The notes under the pieces were generated by a model that saw nothing but the letters and a program-made list of their open reading frames with translations, made no database searches and had not been told where the DNA came from. Below, piece by piece: positions 29,369 to 42,353 of a stretch of DNA of 64,000 nucleotides; within the stretch, counting starts at the first letter, position 1; each line of letters opens with the position of its first letter. Made by a program: the position numbers and the translations under genes. This DNA is from Vespa crabro (lineage: Eukaryota; Arthropoda; Insecta; Hymenoptera; Vespidae): positions 10,002,837-10,066,836 of the forward strand of contig NC_060955.1 in NCBI RefSeq assembly GCF_910589235.1. The letters run 5' to 3'.

Positions 29369-32300
29369 TTTCTCAAACTGTGGCTCAAGTATCACTAAAG
29401 AATTCACAAATTTGACTTCGCATATAGCGAAATTCGCGTATGTCGATTACGTTTTTCGATAAAAATCATATGAAAACGACTATTTAAACATAGCAAAAAC
29501 GTTATTTTCTTGTTATATTCTTTATTCTTCATCGATAGAATATAAAATCAATGAAATTGAACGAGATATCAACTTTTCGTTTTTCGACGATACGCTTATA
29601 TGAGCGTAAAATCTCATATACGAACGAAACAATGTTAAAACTTCGATTCCAATATAAAATAGATGTTTGATCTTATGAAATGCAATGTTCTGCATCGATT
29701 GGTAACATTTTTCAAACTGTGGCGCAAGTATTACAAAAGATTTCACGAATTTAACTTCGCGTATAGCGAAATTCGCGTATGTCGATTAAGTTTTTCGATA
29801 AAAATCATATGAAAACGACTATTTAAACATAGCAAAAACGTTATTTTCTTGTTATATTCTTTATTCTTCATCGATAGAATATAAAATCAATGAAATTGAA
29901 CGAGATATCAACTTTTCGTTTTTCGACGATACGCGAATATGAGCGAAAAATCTCATATACGAACGAAACAATGTTAAAACTTCGATTCCAATATAAAATA
30001 GATGTTTGATCTTATGAAATGCAATGTTTTGCATCGATTGGTAACATTTTTCAAACTGTGGCGCAAGTATTACTAAAGATTTCACGAAATTAACTTCGCG
30101 TATAGCGAAATTCGCGTATGTCGATTAAGTTTTTCGATAAAAATCATATGAAAACGCCTATTTAATCATAGCAAACACGTTATATTCTTGTTATATTCTT
30201 TATTCTGCATCGATAGAATAAAAAATCAATGAAATTGAACGAGATTTCAACTTCTCGTTCTTCGACGATACGCGTATATGAGCGAAAAATCGTATATACG
30301 ATGCGAAACAATGTTAAAACTTAGATTCCAATATAAAATAGATGTTTGATCTTATGAAATGCAATGTTCTGCATCGATTGGTAACATTTTTCAAACTGTG
30401 GCGCAAGTATTACAAAAGATTTCACGAATTTAACTTCGCGTATAGCGAAATTCGCGTATGTCGATTAAGTTTTTCGATGAAAATCATATGAAAACGAATA
30501 TTTAAACATAGCAAACACGTTATATTCTTGTTATATTCTTTATTCTGCGTCGATAGAATATAAAATCAATAAAATTGAACGAGATTTCAAATTTTCGTTT
30601 TTCGACGATACGCGTATATGAGCGAAAAATAGTATATACGATGCGAAACAATGTTAAAACTTCGATTGCAATATAAAATAGATGTTTGATCTTATGAAAT
30701 GCAATGTTCTGCATCGATTGGTAACATTTCTCAAACTGTGGCTCAAGTATTACTAAAGAATTCACAAATTTGACTTCGCATATAGCGAAATTCGCGTATG
30801 TCGATTACGTTTTTCGATAAAAATCATATGAAAACGACTATTTAAACATAGCAAAAACGTTATTTTCTTGTTATATTCTTTATTCTTCATCGATAGAATA
30901 TAAAATCAATGAAATTGAACGAGATATCAACTTTTCGTTTTTCGACGATACGCTTATATGAGCGTAAAATCTCATATACGAACGAAACAATGTTAAAACT
31001 TCGATTCCAATATAAAATAGATGTTTGATCTTATGAAATGCAATGTTCTGCATCGATTGGTAACATTTTTCAAACTGTGGCGCAAGTATTACAAAAGATT
31101 TCACGAATTTAACTTCGCGTATAGCGAAATTCGCGTATGTCGATTAAGTTTTTCGATAAAAATCATATGAAAACGACTATTTAAACATAGCAAAAACGTT
31201 ATTTTCTTGTTATATTCTTTATTCTTCATCGATAGAATATAAAATCAATGAAATTGAACGAGATATCAACTTTTCGTTTTTCGACGATACGCGAATATGA
31301 GCGAAAAATCTCATATACGAACGAAACAATGTTAAAACTTCGATTCCAATATAAAATAGATGTTTGATCTTATGAAATGCAATGTTTTGCATCGATTGGT
31401 AACATTTTTCAAACTGTGGCGCAAGTATTACTAAAGATTTCACGAAATTAACTTCGCGTATAGCGAAATTCGCGTATGTCGATTAAGTTTTTCGATAAAA
31501 ATCATATGAAAACGCCTATTTAATCATAGCAAACACGTTATATTCTTGTTATATTCTTTATTCTGCATCGATAGAATAAAAAATCAATGAAATTGAACGA
31601 GATTTCAACTTCTCGTTCTTCGACGATACGCGAATATGAGCGAAAAATCTCATATACGAACGAAACAATGTTAAAACTTCGATTCCAATATAAAATAGAT
31701 GTTTGATCTTATGAAATGCAATGTTTTGCATCGATTGGTAACATTTTTCAAACTGTGGCGCAAGTATTACTAAAGATTTCACGAAATTAACTTCGCGTAT
31801 AGCGAAATTCGCGTATGTCGATTAAGTTTTTCGATAAAAATCATATGAAAACGCCTATTTAATCATAGCAAACACGTTATATTCTTGTTATATTCTTTAT
31901 TCTGCATCGATAGAATAAAAAATCAATGAAATTGAACGAGATTTCAACTTCTCGTTCTTCGACGATACGCGTATATGAGCGAAAAATCGTATATACGATG
32001 CGAAACAATGTTAAAACTTAGATTCCAATATAAAATAGATGTTTGATCTTATGAAATGCAATGTTCTGCATCGATTGGTAACATTTTTCAAACTGTGGCG
32101 CAAGTATTACAAAAGATTTCACGAATTTAACTTCGCGTATAGCGAAATTCGCGTATGTCGATTAAGTTTTTCGATGAAAATCATATGAAAACGACTATTT
32201 AAACATAGCAAACACGTTATATTCTTGTTATATTCTTTATTCTGCGTCGATAGAATATAAAATCAATAAAATTGAACGAGATTTCAAATTTTCGTTTTTC

Positions 32301-33560
32301 GACGATACGCGTATATGAGCGAAAAATAGTATATACGATGCGAAACAATGTTAAAACTTCGATTGCAATATAAAATAGATGTTTGATCTTATGAAATGCA
32401 ATGTTCTGCATCGATTGGTAACATTTCTCAAACTGTGGCTCAAGTATTACTAAAGAATTCACAAATTTGACTTCGCATATAGCGAAATTCGCGTATGTCG
32501 ATTACGTTTTTCGATAAAAATCATATGAAAACGACTATTTAAACATAGCAAAAACGTTATTTTCTTGTTATATTCTTTATTCTTCATCGATAGAATATAA
32601 AATCAATGAAATTGAACGAGATATCAACTTTTCGTTTTTCGACGATACGCTTATATGAGCGTAAAATCTCATATACGAACGAAACAATGTTAAAACTTCG
32701 ATTCCAATATAAAATAGATGTTTGATCTTATGAAATGCAATGTTCTGCATCGATTGGTAACATTTTTCAAACTGTGGCGCAAGTATTACAAAAGATTTCA
32801 CGAATTTAACTTCGCGTATAGCGAAATTCGCGTATGTCGATTAAGTTTTTCGATAAAAATCATATGAAAACGACTATTTAAACATAGCAAAAACGTTATT
32901 TTCTTGTTATATTCTTTATTCTTCATCGATAGAATATAAAATCAATGAAATTGAACGAGATATCAACTTTTCCTTTTTCGACGATACGCGAATATGAGCG
33001 AAAAATCTCATATACGAACGAAACAATGTTAAAACTTCGATTCCAATATAAATTAGATGTTTGATCTTATGAAATGCAATGTTTTGCATCGATTGGTAAC
33101 ATTTTTCAAACTGTGGCGCAAGTATTACTAAAGATTTCACGAAATTAACTTCGCGTATAGCGAAATTCGCGTATGTCGATTAAGTTTTTCGATAAAAATC
33201 ATATGAAAACGCCTATTTAATCATAGCAAACACGTTATATTCTTGTTATATTCTTTATTCTGCATCGATAGAATAAAAAATCAATGAAATTGAACGAGAT
33301 TTCAACTTCTCGTTCTTCGACGATACGCGTATATGAGCGAAAAATCGTATATACGATGCGAAACAATGTTAAAACTTAGATTCCAATATAAAATAGATGT
33401 TTGATCTTATGAAATGCAATGTTCTGCATCGATTGGTAACATTTTTCAAACTGTGGCGCAAGTATTACAAAAGATTTCACGAATTTAACTTCGCGTATAG
33501 CGAAATTCGCGTATGTCGATTAAGTTTTTCGATGATAATCATATGAAAACGACTATTTAA
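29369..33560. repeat. Four/five-unit higher-order repeat, three copies
   Basis: Copies start near 29369, 30727 and 32424 (spacings 1358 and 1697). Shared markers are CTAAAGAATTCAC, ATTTGACTTCG, ACGCTTATATG with GAGCGTAAAATC, AATGTTTTGCATC, TTAATCATAGC and CTTCTCGTTCTTCG. The basic order is B B A A'; the second copy has one extra unit, the hybrid at 31549-31887. Its first copy of ACTAAAG reads ATCACTAAAG (near 29391). Confidence 0.85.
31549..31887. repeat. Hybrid monomer marking gain of one unit
   Basis: It begins like the class A unit with TTCTGC, GAATAAAAAATC and CTTCTCGTTCTTCG, then from about 31632 continues as the class B unit just before it (CGCGAATATG, CTCATATACG, AATGTTTTGCATC). It is a direct A-to-B junction within one unit and accounts for the change from a four-unit to a five-unit spacing. 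Confidence 0.85.
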
Positions 33561-33585
33561 ACATAGCAAAAACGTTATTTTCTTG

Positions 33586-33618
33586 TTATATTCTTTATTC
33601 TTCATCGATAGAATATAA
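33586..33618. other. Inverted repeat at unit start, 9-base arms, 15-base spacer
   Basis: TTATATTCT at 33586-33594 and AGAATATAA at 33610-33618 are exact reverse complements. The spacer contains ATCGAT in most units. The element recurs in almost every unit of both classes. Recurrent variants such as ATCGTTAGAA, TGCGTCGATAG and ATCGATGG fall mostly in the spacer or at an arm edge. A shared 2-base loss near 1034 and 3070 removes part of the left arm. Confidence 0.8.
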
Positions 33619-33924
33619 AATCAATGAAATTGAACGAGATATCAACTTTTCGTTTTTCGACGATACGCGAATATGAGCGAAAAATCTCATATACGAACGA
33701 AACAATGTTAAAACTTCGATTCCAATATAAAATAGATGTTTGATCTTATGAAATGCAATGTTCTGCATCGATTGGTAACATTTTTCAAACTGTGGCGCAA
33801 GTATTACTAAAGATTTCACGAAATTAACTTCGCGTATAGCGATATTCGCGTATGTCGATTAAGTTTTTCGATAAAAATCATACGAAAACGCCTATTTAAA
33901 CATAGCAAACACGTTATATTCTTG
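33586..33924. repeat. Representative class B monomer (339 bp)
   Basis: Units are phased here to start at the TTATATTCT arm. Class B is recognised by CTCATATACGAACG about 110 bases into the unit; class A has CGTATATACGATGCG there, one base longer. This B unit follows the linker version with GACTATTT, CAAAAACG and TATTTT, and has GAGATATCAAC in its left part, the usual association for B. Many B units, like this one, read CGCGAATATG rather than CGCGTATATG, which shortens the class B hairpin arms from 10 to 7 bases. Its right half is the common version (TTTTTCAAACTGTGGCGC). Class B makes up roughly half the array and is densest at 46-51 kb, where three of every four units are B. Confidence 0.9.
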
Positions 33925-36900
33925 TTGTATTCTTTATTCTTCATCGATAGAATATAAAATCAATGAAATTGAACGAGATTTCACCTTTTCGTTTTTCGAC
34001 GTTACGCGTATATGAGCGAAAAATCTCATATACGAACGAAACAATGTTAAAACTTCGATTCCAATATAAAATAGATGTTTGATCTTATGAAATGCAATGT
34101 TCTGCATCGATTGGTAACATTTTTCAAACTGTGGCGCAAGTATTACAAAAGATTTCACGAATTTAACTTCGCGTATTGCGAAATTCGAGTATGTCGATTA
34201 AGTTTTTCGATAAAAATCATATGAAAACGACTATTTAAACATAGCAAAAACGTTATTTTCTTGTTATATTCTTTATTCTTCATCGATAGAATATAAAATC
34301 AATGAAATTGAACGAGATATCAACTTTTCGTTTTTCGACCATACGCGAATATGAGCGAAAAATCTCATATACGAACGAAACAATGTTAAAACTTCGATTC
34401 CAATATAAAATAGATGTTTAATCTTATGAAATGCAATGTTCTGCATCGATTGGTAACATTTTTCAAACTGTGGCGCAAGTATTACTAAAGATTTCACGAA
34501 ATTAACTTCGCGTATAGCGAAATTCGCGTATGTCGATTAAGTTTTTCGATAAAAATCATATGAAAACGCCTATTTAAACATAGCAAACACGTTATATTCT
34601 TGTTATATTCTTTATTCTGCGTCGATAGAATATAAAATCAATGAAATTGAACGAGATTTCAACTTTTCGTTTTTCGACGATACGCGTATATGAGCGAAAA
34701 ATAGTATATACGATGCGAAACAATGTTAAAACTTCGATTCCAATATAAAATAGATGTTTGATCTTATGAAATGCAATGTTCTGCATCGATTAGTAACATT
34801 TTTCAAACTGTGGCGCAAGTATTACTAAAGATTTCACGAAATTAACTTCGCGTATAGCGAAATTCGCGTATGTCGATTAAGTTTTTCGATAAAAATCATA
34901 TGAAACCGCCAATTTAAACATAGCAAACACGTTATATTCTTGTTATATTCTTTATTCTGCGTCGATAGAATATAAAATCAATAAAATTGAACGAGATTTC
35001 AAATTTTCGTTTTTCGACGATACGCGTATATGAGCGAAAAATAGTATATACGATGCGAAACAATGTTAAAACTTCGATTCCAATATAAAATAGATGTTTG
35101 ATCTTATGAAATGCAATGTTCTGCATCGATTGGTAACATTTTTCAAACTGTGGCGCAAGTATTACAAAAGATTTCACGAAATTAACTTCGCGTATAGCGA
35201 AATTCGCGTATGTCGATTAAGTTTTTCGATAAAAATCATATGAAAACGCCCATTTAAACATAGCAAACACGTTATATTCTTGTTATATTCTTTATTCTTC
35301 ATCGATAGAATATAAAATCAATGAAATTGAACGAGATTTCAACTTTTCGTTTTTCGACGATACGCGTATATGAGCGAAAAATCGTATATACGATGCGAAA
35401 CAATGTTAAAACTTAGATTCCAATATAAAATAGATGTTTGATCTTATCAAATGCAATGTTCTGCATCGATTGGTAACATTTCTCAAAGTGTGGCTCAAGT
35501 ATTACTAAAGAATTCACAAATTTGACTTCGCATATAGCGAAATTCGCGTATGTCGATTACGTTTTTCGATAAAAATCATATGAAAACGACTATTTAAACA
35601 TAGCAAAAACGTTATTTTCTTGTTATATTCTTTATTCTTCATCGATAGAATATAAAATCAATGAAATTGAACGAGATATCAACTTTTCGTTTTTCGACGA
35701 TACGCTTATATGAGCGTAAAATCTCATATACGAACGAAACAATGTTAAAACTTCGATTCCAATATAAAATAGATGTTTGATCTTATGAAATGCAATGTTC
35801 TGCATCGATTGGTAACATTTTTCAAACTGTGGCGCAAGTATTACAAAAGATTTCACGAATTCAACTTCGCGTATAGCGAAATTCGCGTATGACGATTAAG
35901 TTTTTCGATAAAAATCATATGAAAACGACTATTTAAACATAGCAAAAACGTTATTTTCTTGTTATATTCTTTATTCTTCATCGATAGAATATAAAATCAA
36001 TGAAATTGAACGAGATATCAACTTTTCGTTTTTCGACGATACGCGAATATGAGCGAAAAATCTCATATACGAACGAAACAATGTTAAAACTTCGATTCCA
36101 ATATAAAATAGATGTTTGATCTTATGAAATGCAATGTTTTGCATCGATTGGTAACATTTTTCAAACTGTGGCGCAAGTATTACTAAAGATTTCACGAAAT
36201 TAACTTCGCGTATAGCGAAATTCGCGTATGTCGATTAAGTTTTTCGATAAAAATCATATGAAAACGCATATTTAATCATAGCAAACACGTTATATTCTTG
36301 TTATATTCTTTATTCTGCATCGATAGAATAAAAAATCAATGAAATTGAACGAGATTTCAACTTCTCGTTCTTCGACGATACGCGTATATGAGCGAAAAAT
36401 CGTATATACGATGCGAAACAATGTTAAAACTTAGATTCCAATATAAAATAGATGTTTGATCTTATGAAATGCAATGTTCTGCATCGATTGGTAACATTTT
36501 TCAAACTGTGGCGCAAGTATTACAAAAGATTTCACGAATTTAACTTCGCGTATAGCGAAATTCGCGTATGTCGATTAAGTTTTTCGATGAAAATCATATG
36601 AAAACGACTATTTAAACATAGCAAAAACGTTATTTTCTTGTTATATTCTTTATTCTTCATCGATAGAATATAAAATCAATGAAATTGAACGAGATATCAA
36701 CTTTTCGTTTTTCGACGATACGCGAATATGAGCGAAAAATCTCATATACGAACGAAACAATGTTAAAACTTCGATTCCAATATAAAATAGATGTTTGATC
36801 TTATGAAATGCAATGTTCTGCATCGATTGGTAACATTTTTCAAACTGTGGCGCAAGTATTACTAAAGATTTCACGAAATTAACTTCGCGTATAGCGAAAT

Positions 36901-38368
36901 TCGCGTATGTCGATTAAGTTTTTCGATAAAAATCATACGAAAACGCCTATTTAAACATAGCAAACACGTTATATTCTTGTTGTATTCTTTATTCTTCATC
37001 GATAGAATATAAAATCAATGAAATTGAACGAGATTTCACCTTTTCGTTTTTCGACGTTACGCGTATATGAGCGAAAAATCTCATATACGAACGAAACAAT
37101 GTTAAAACTTCGATTCCAATATAAAATAGATGTTTGATCTTATGAAATGCAATGTTCTGCATCGATTGGTAACATTTTTCAAACTGTGGCGCAAGTATTA
37201 CAAAAGATTTCACGAATTTAACTTCGCGTATAGCGAAATTCGCGTATGTCGATTAAGTTTTTCGATAAAAATCATATGAAAACGCCTATTTAAACATAGC
37301 AAACACGTTATATTCTTGTTATATTCATTATTCTTCATCGATAGAATATAAAATCAATGAAATTGAACGAGATTTCAACTTTTCGTTTTTCGACGATATG
37401 CGTATATGAGCGAAAAATCGTATATACGATGCGAAACAATGTTAAAACTTTGATACCAATATAAAATAGATGTTTGATCTTATGAAATGCAATGTTCTGC
37501 ATCGATTGGTAACATTTTTCAAACTGTGGCGCAAGTATTACAAAAGATTTCACGAATTTAACATCGCATATTGCGAAATTCGCGTATGTCGATTAAGTTT
37601 TTCGATAAAAATCATATGAAAACGACTACTTAAACATAGCAAAAACGTTATTTTCTTGTTATATTCTTTAATCTTCATCGATAGAATATAAAATCAATGA
37701 AATTGAACGAGATATCAACTTTTCGTTTTTCGACGATACGCGATTATGAGCGAAAAATCTCATATACGAACGAAACAATGTTAAAACTTCGATTCCAATA
37801 TAAAATAGTTGTTTGATCTTATGAAATGCAATGTTCTGCATCGATTGGTAACATTTTTCAAACTGTGGCGCAAGTATTACTAAAGATTTCACGAAATTAA
37901 GTTCGCGTATAGCGAAATTCGCGTATGTCGATTAAGTTTTTCGATAAAAATCATATGAAAACGCCTATTTAAACATAGCAAACACGTTATATTCTTGTTA
38001 TATTCTTTATTCTGCGTCGATAGAATATAAAATCAATAAAATTGAACGAGATTTCAACTTTTCGTTTTTCGACGATACGCGTATATGAGCGAAAAATAGT
38101 ATATACGATGCGAAACAATGTTAAAACTTCGATTCCAATATAAAATAGATGTTTGATCTTATGAAATGCAATGTTCTGCATCGATTGGTAACATTTTTCA
38201 AACTGTGGCGCAAGTATTACTAAAGATTTCACGAAATTAACTTCGCGTATAGCGAAATTCGCGTATGTCGATTAAGTTTTTCGATAAAAATCATATGAAA
38301 ACGCCTATTTAAACATAGCAAACACGTTATATTCTTGTTATATTCTTTATTCTTCATCGATAGAATAT

Positions 38369-38377
38369 CAAATATAG
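38369..38377. other. 9-bp insertion CAAATATAG in the unit's right dyad arm
   Basis: It interrupts the usual GAATATAAAATC and so breaks the right arm of the start-of-unit inverted repeat. The same insertion occurs at 40415-40423, exactly 2046 bp away. It resembles nearby ATATAAAAT/ATATAG sequence and may be a local slippage product. It marks this six-unit repeat. Confidence 0.85.
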
Positions 38378-40414
38378 AAAATCAATGAAATTGAACGAGA
38401 TTTCAAATTTCGTTTTTCGACGATACGCGTATATGAGCGAAAAATCGTATATACGATGCGAAACAATGTTAAAACTTTGATTCCAATATAAAATAGATGT
38501 TTGATCTTATGAAATGCAATGTTCTGCATCGATTGGTAACATTTTTCAAACTGTGGCGCAAGTATTACAAAAGATTTCACGAATTTAACTTCGCGTATAG
38601 CGAAATTCGCGTATGTCGATTAAGTTTTTCGATAAAAATCATATGAAAACGACTATTTAAACATAGCAAAAACGTTATTTTCTTGTTATATTCTTTATTC
38701 TTCATCGATAGAATATAAAATCAATGAAATTGAACGAGATATCAACTTTTCCTATTTCGACGATACGCGAATATGAGCGAAAAATCTCATATACGAACGA
38801 AACAATGTTAAAACTTCGATTCCAATATAAAATAGATGTTTGATCTTATGAAATGCAATGTTCTGCATCGATTGGTAACATTTTTCAAACTGTGGCGCAA
38901 GTATTACTAAAGATTTCACGAAATTAACTTCGCGTATAGCGAAATTCGCGTATGTCGATTAAGTTTTTCGATAAAAATCATATGAAACCGCCAATTTAAA
39001 CATAGCAAACACGTTATATTCTTGTTATATTCTTTATTCTGCGTCGATAGAATATAAAATCAATAAAATTGAACGAGATTTCAACTTTTCGTTTTTCGAT
39101 GATACGCGTATATGAGCGAAAAATAGTATATACGATGCGAAACAATGTTAAAACTTCGATTCCAATATAAAATAGATGTTTGATCTTATGAAATGCAATG
39201 TTCTGCATCGATTGGTAACATTTTTCAAACTGTGGCGCAAGTATTACTAAAGATTTCACGAAATTAACTTCGAGAATAGCGAAATTCGCGAATGTCGATT
39301 AAGTTTTTCGATAAAAATCATATGAAAACGCCAATTTAAACATAGCAAACACGTTATATTCTTGTTATATTCTTTATTCTGCGTCGATAGAATATAAAAT
39401 CAATAAAATTGAACGAGATTTCAACTTTTCGTTTTTCGACGATACGCGTATATGAGCGAAAAATAGTATATACGATGCGAAACAATGTTAAAACTTCGAT
39501 TCCAATATAAAATAGATGTTTGATCTTATGAAATGCAATGTTCTGCATCGATTGGTAACATTTTTCAAACTGTGGCGCAAGTATTACAAAAGATTTCACG
39601 AATTTAACTTCGCGTATAGCGAAATTCGCGTATGTCGATTACGTTTTTCGTTAAAAATCATATGAAAACGACTATTTAAACATAGCAAAAACGTTATTTT
39701 CTTGTTATATTCTTTATTCTTCATCGATAGAATATAAAATCAATGAAATTGAACGAGATATCAACTTTTCGTTTTTCGACGATACGCGATTATGAGCGAA
39801 AAATCTCATATACGAACGAAACAATGTTAAAACTTCGATTCCAATATAAAATAGTTGTTTGATCTTATGAAATGCAATGTTCTGCATCGATTGGTAACAT
39901 TTTTCAAACTGTGGCGCAAGTATTACTAAAGATTTCACGAAATTAAGTTCGCGTATAGCGAAATTCGCGTATGTCGATTAAGTTTTTCGATAAAAATCAT
40001 ATGAAAACGCCTATTTAAACATAGCAAACACGTTATATTCTTGTTATATTCTTTATTCTGCGTCGATAGAATATAAAATCAATAAAATTGAACGAGATTT
40101 CAACTTTTCGTTTTTCGACGATACGCGTATATGAGCGAAAAATAGTATATACGATGCGAAACAATGTTAAAACTTCGATTCCAATATAAAATAGATGTTT
40201 GATCTTATGAAATGCAATGTTCTGCATCGATTGGTAACATTTTTCAAACTGTGGCGCAAGTATTACTAAAGATTTCACGAAATTAACTTCGCGTATAGCG
40301 AAATTCGCGTATGTCGATTAAGTTTTTCGATAAAAATCATATGAAAACGCCTATTTAAACATAGCAAACACGTTATATTCTTGTTATATTCTTTATTCTT
40401 CATCGATAGAATAT

Positions 40415-40423
40415 CAAATATAG
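40415..40423. other. 9-bp insertion CAAATATAG, second copy
   Basis: It is identical to the insertion at 38369-38377. I found it nowhere else in the window. Confidence 0.85.
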
Positions 40424-42186
40424 AAAATCAATGAAATTGAACGAGATTTCAAATTTCGTTTTTCGACGATACGCGTATATGAGCGAAAAATCGTATATAC
40501 GATGCGAAACAATGTTAAAACTTTGATTCCAATATAAAATAGATGTTTGATCTTATGAAATGCAATGTTCTGCATCGATTGGTAACATTTTTCAAACTGT
40601 GGCGCAAGTATTACAAAAGATTTCACGAATTTAACTTCGCGTATAGCGAAATTCGCGTATGTCGATTAAGTTTTTCGATAAAAATCATATGAAAACGACT
40701 ATTTAAACATAGCAAAAACGTTATTTTCTTGTTATATTCTTTATTCTTCATCGATAGAATATAAAATCAATGAAATTGAACGAGATATCAACTTTTCCTA
40801 TTTCGACGATACGCGAATATGAGCGAAAAATCTCATATACGAACGAAACAATGTTAAAACTTCGATTCCAATATAAAATAGATGTTTGATCTTATGAAAT
40901 GCAATGTTCTGCATCGATTGGTAACATTTTTCAAACTGTGGCGCAAGTATTACTAAAGATTTCACGAAATTAACTTCGCGTATAGCGAAATTCGCGTATG
41001 TCGATTAAGTTTTTCGATAAAAATCATATGAAACCGCCAATTTAAACATAGCAAACACGTTATATTCTTGTTATATTCTTTATTCTGCGTCGATAGAATA
41101 TAAAATCAATAAAATTGAACGAGATTTCAACTTTTCGTTTTTCGATGATACGCGTATATGAGCGAAAAATAGTATATACGATGCGAAACAATGTTAAAAC
41201 TTCGATTCCAATATAAAATAGATGTTTGATCTTATGAAATGCAATGTTCTGCATCGATTGGTAACATTTTTCAAACTGTGGCGCAAGTATTACTAAAGAT
41301 TTCACGAAATTAACTTCGAGAATAGCGAAATTCGCGAATGTCGATTAAGTTTTTCGATAAAAATCATATGAAAACGCCAATTAAAACATAGCAAACACGT
41401 TATATTCTTGTTATATTCTTTATTCTGCGTCGATAGAATATAAAATCAATAAAATTGAACGAGATTTCAACTTTTCGTTTTTCGACGATACGCGTATATG
41501 AGCGAAAAATAGTATATACGATGCGAAACAATGTTAAAACTTCGATTCCAATATAAAATAGATGTTTGATCTTATGAAATGCAATGTTCTGCATCGATTG
41601 GTAACATTTTTCAAACTGTGGCGCAAGTATTACAAAAGATTTCACGAATTTAACTTCGCGTATAGCGAAATTCGCGTATGTCGATTACGTTTTTCGTTAA
41701 AAATCATATGAAAACGACTATTTAAACATAGCAAAAACGTTATTTTCTTGTTATATTCTTTATTCTTCATCGATAGAATATAAAATCAATGAAATTGAAC
41801 GAGATATCAACTTTTCGTTTTTCGACGATACGCGTATATGAGCGTAAAATCTCATATACGAACGAAACAATGTTAAAACTTCGATCCCAATATAAAATAG
41901 ATGTTTGATCATATGAAATGCAATGTTCTGCATCGATTGGTAACATTTTTCAAACTTTGGCGCAAGTATTACTAAAGATTTCACGAAATTAACTTCGCGT
42001 ATAGCGAAATTCGCGTATGTCGATTAAGTTTTCGATAAAAATCATATGAAAACGCCTATTTAAACATAGCAAACACGTTATATTCTTGTTATATTCTTTA
42101 TTCTGCATCGTTAGAATATAAAATCAATGAAATTGAACGAGATTACAACTTTTCGTTTTTCTACGATACGCGTATATGAGCGAAAA

Positions 42187-42200
42187 ATCGTATATACGAT
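42187..42200. other. Class A 14-base perfect palindrome
   Basis: ATCGTATATACGAT reads the same on both strands with no spacer. It is present in most class A units. Sporadic A units have one mismatch (GTGTATACG near 1130, GTATTTACG near 5202, GTATAAACG near 4525 and 6543). Subclass A' (AATAGTATATACGATG) keeps only the inner 8 bases as a perfect palindrome. Confidence 0.9.
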
Positions 42201-42332
42201 GCGAAACAATGTTAAAACTTTGATTCTAATATAAAATAGATGTTTGATCTTATGAAATGCAATGTTCTGCATCGATTGGTAACATTTTTCAAACTGTGGC
42301 GCAAGTATTACAAAAGATTTCACGAATTTAAC

Positions 42333-42353
42333 TTCGCGTATAGCGAAATTCGC
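42333..42353. other. Three-arm dyad TTCGC / GCGAA / TTCGC
   Basis: TTCGC (42333-42337), spacer GTATA, GCGAA (42343-42347), one base, TTCGC (42349-42353). The central arm can pair with either flanking arm. The two TTCGCGTAT copies also form a 16-bp direct repeat. Spacer versions seen include GTATA, ATATA, GTATT, GAATA and GTATC with the arms unchanged. Arm changes are fewer but real: CTTGGCG in the four-unit repeat, TATAACGAA near 9414, and GCGATATTC at 22-28 kb. On the minus strand the element reads TTCGCTATACGCGAA, which resembles part of a CENP-B box. Confidence 0.8.

Larger units (their letters stand above)
32424..37225. repeat. Nine-unit-offset duplication, offset 3055
   Basis: About 32424-34165 matches about 35479-37220. 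Shared markers include GATTTCACC with GACGTTACGCG, CATACGAAAACGCC, CTTCTCGTTCTTCG and TTTTTCGATGA. The copies part near 34171, where the left one reads CGTATTGCGAAATTCGAG and the right one the usual form. The left form also occurs near 5672. Between the copies (34.2-35.4 kb) lie B, A', A' and A units. Confidence 0.8.
37600..41696. repeat. Six-unit higher-order repeat, two near-identical tandem copies (2046 bp)
   Basis: Six units repeat at exactly 2046 bp (37668/39714, 38368/40414, 39354/41400). The class order is B A' A B A' A'. Markers are GCGATTATGAG, AGTTGTTTGATC, AATTAAGTTCGCG, a 9-bp insertion in the third unit, CTTTTCCTATTTCG, GAAACCGCC and CTTCGAGAATAGC. I saw only a few differences (near 37630, 37671 and 41383). 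Confidence 0.9.

Noticed and set aside
31219..31443. Minus-strand open frames of 64-91 codons starting MKSLVILAPQFEK, present in most units
   Set aside because: They recur because the unit recurs. Class A and class B differ by one base in the middle, so the second half is read in two different frames, giving unrelated C-termini. Other units have stops or no start. No family motif, and no sign of selection on the protein.
42187..42200. Bacterial-type operator or promoter at the palindrome
   Set aside because: The context is a eukaryotic-style satellite with no adjacent gene. Symmetry alone does not support a regulatory call.
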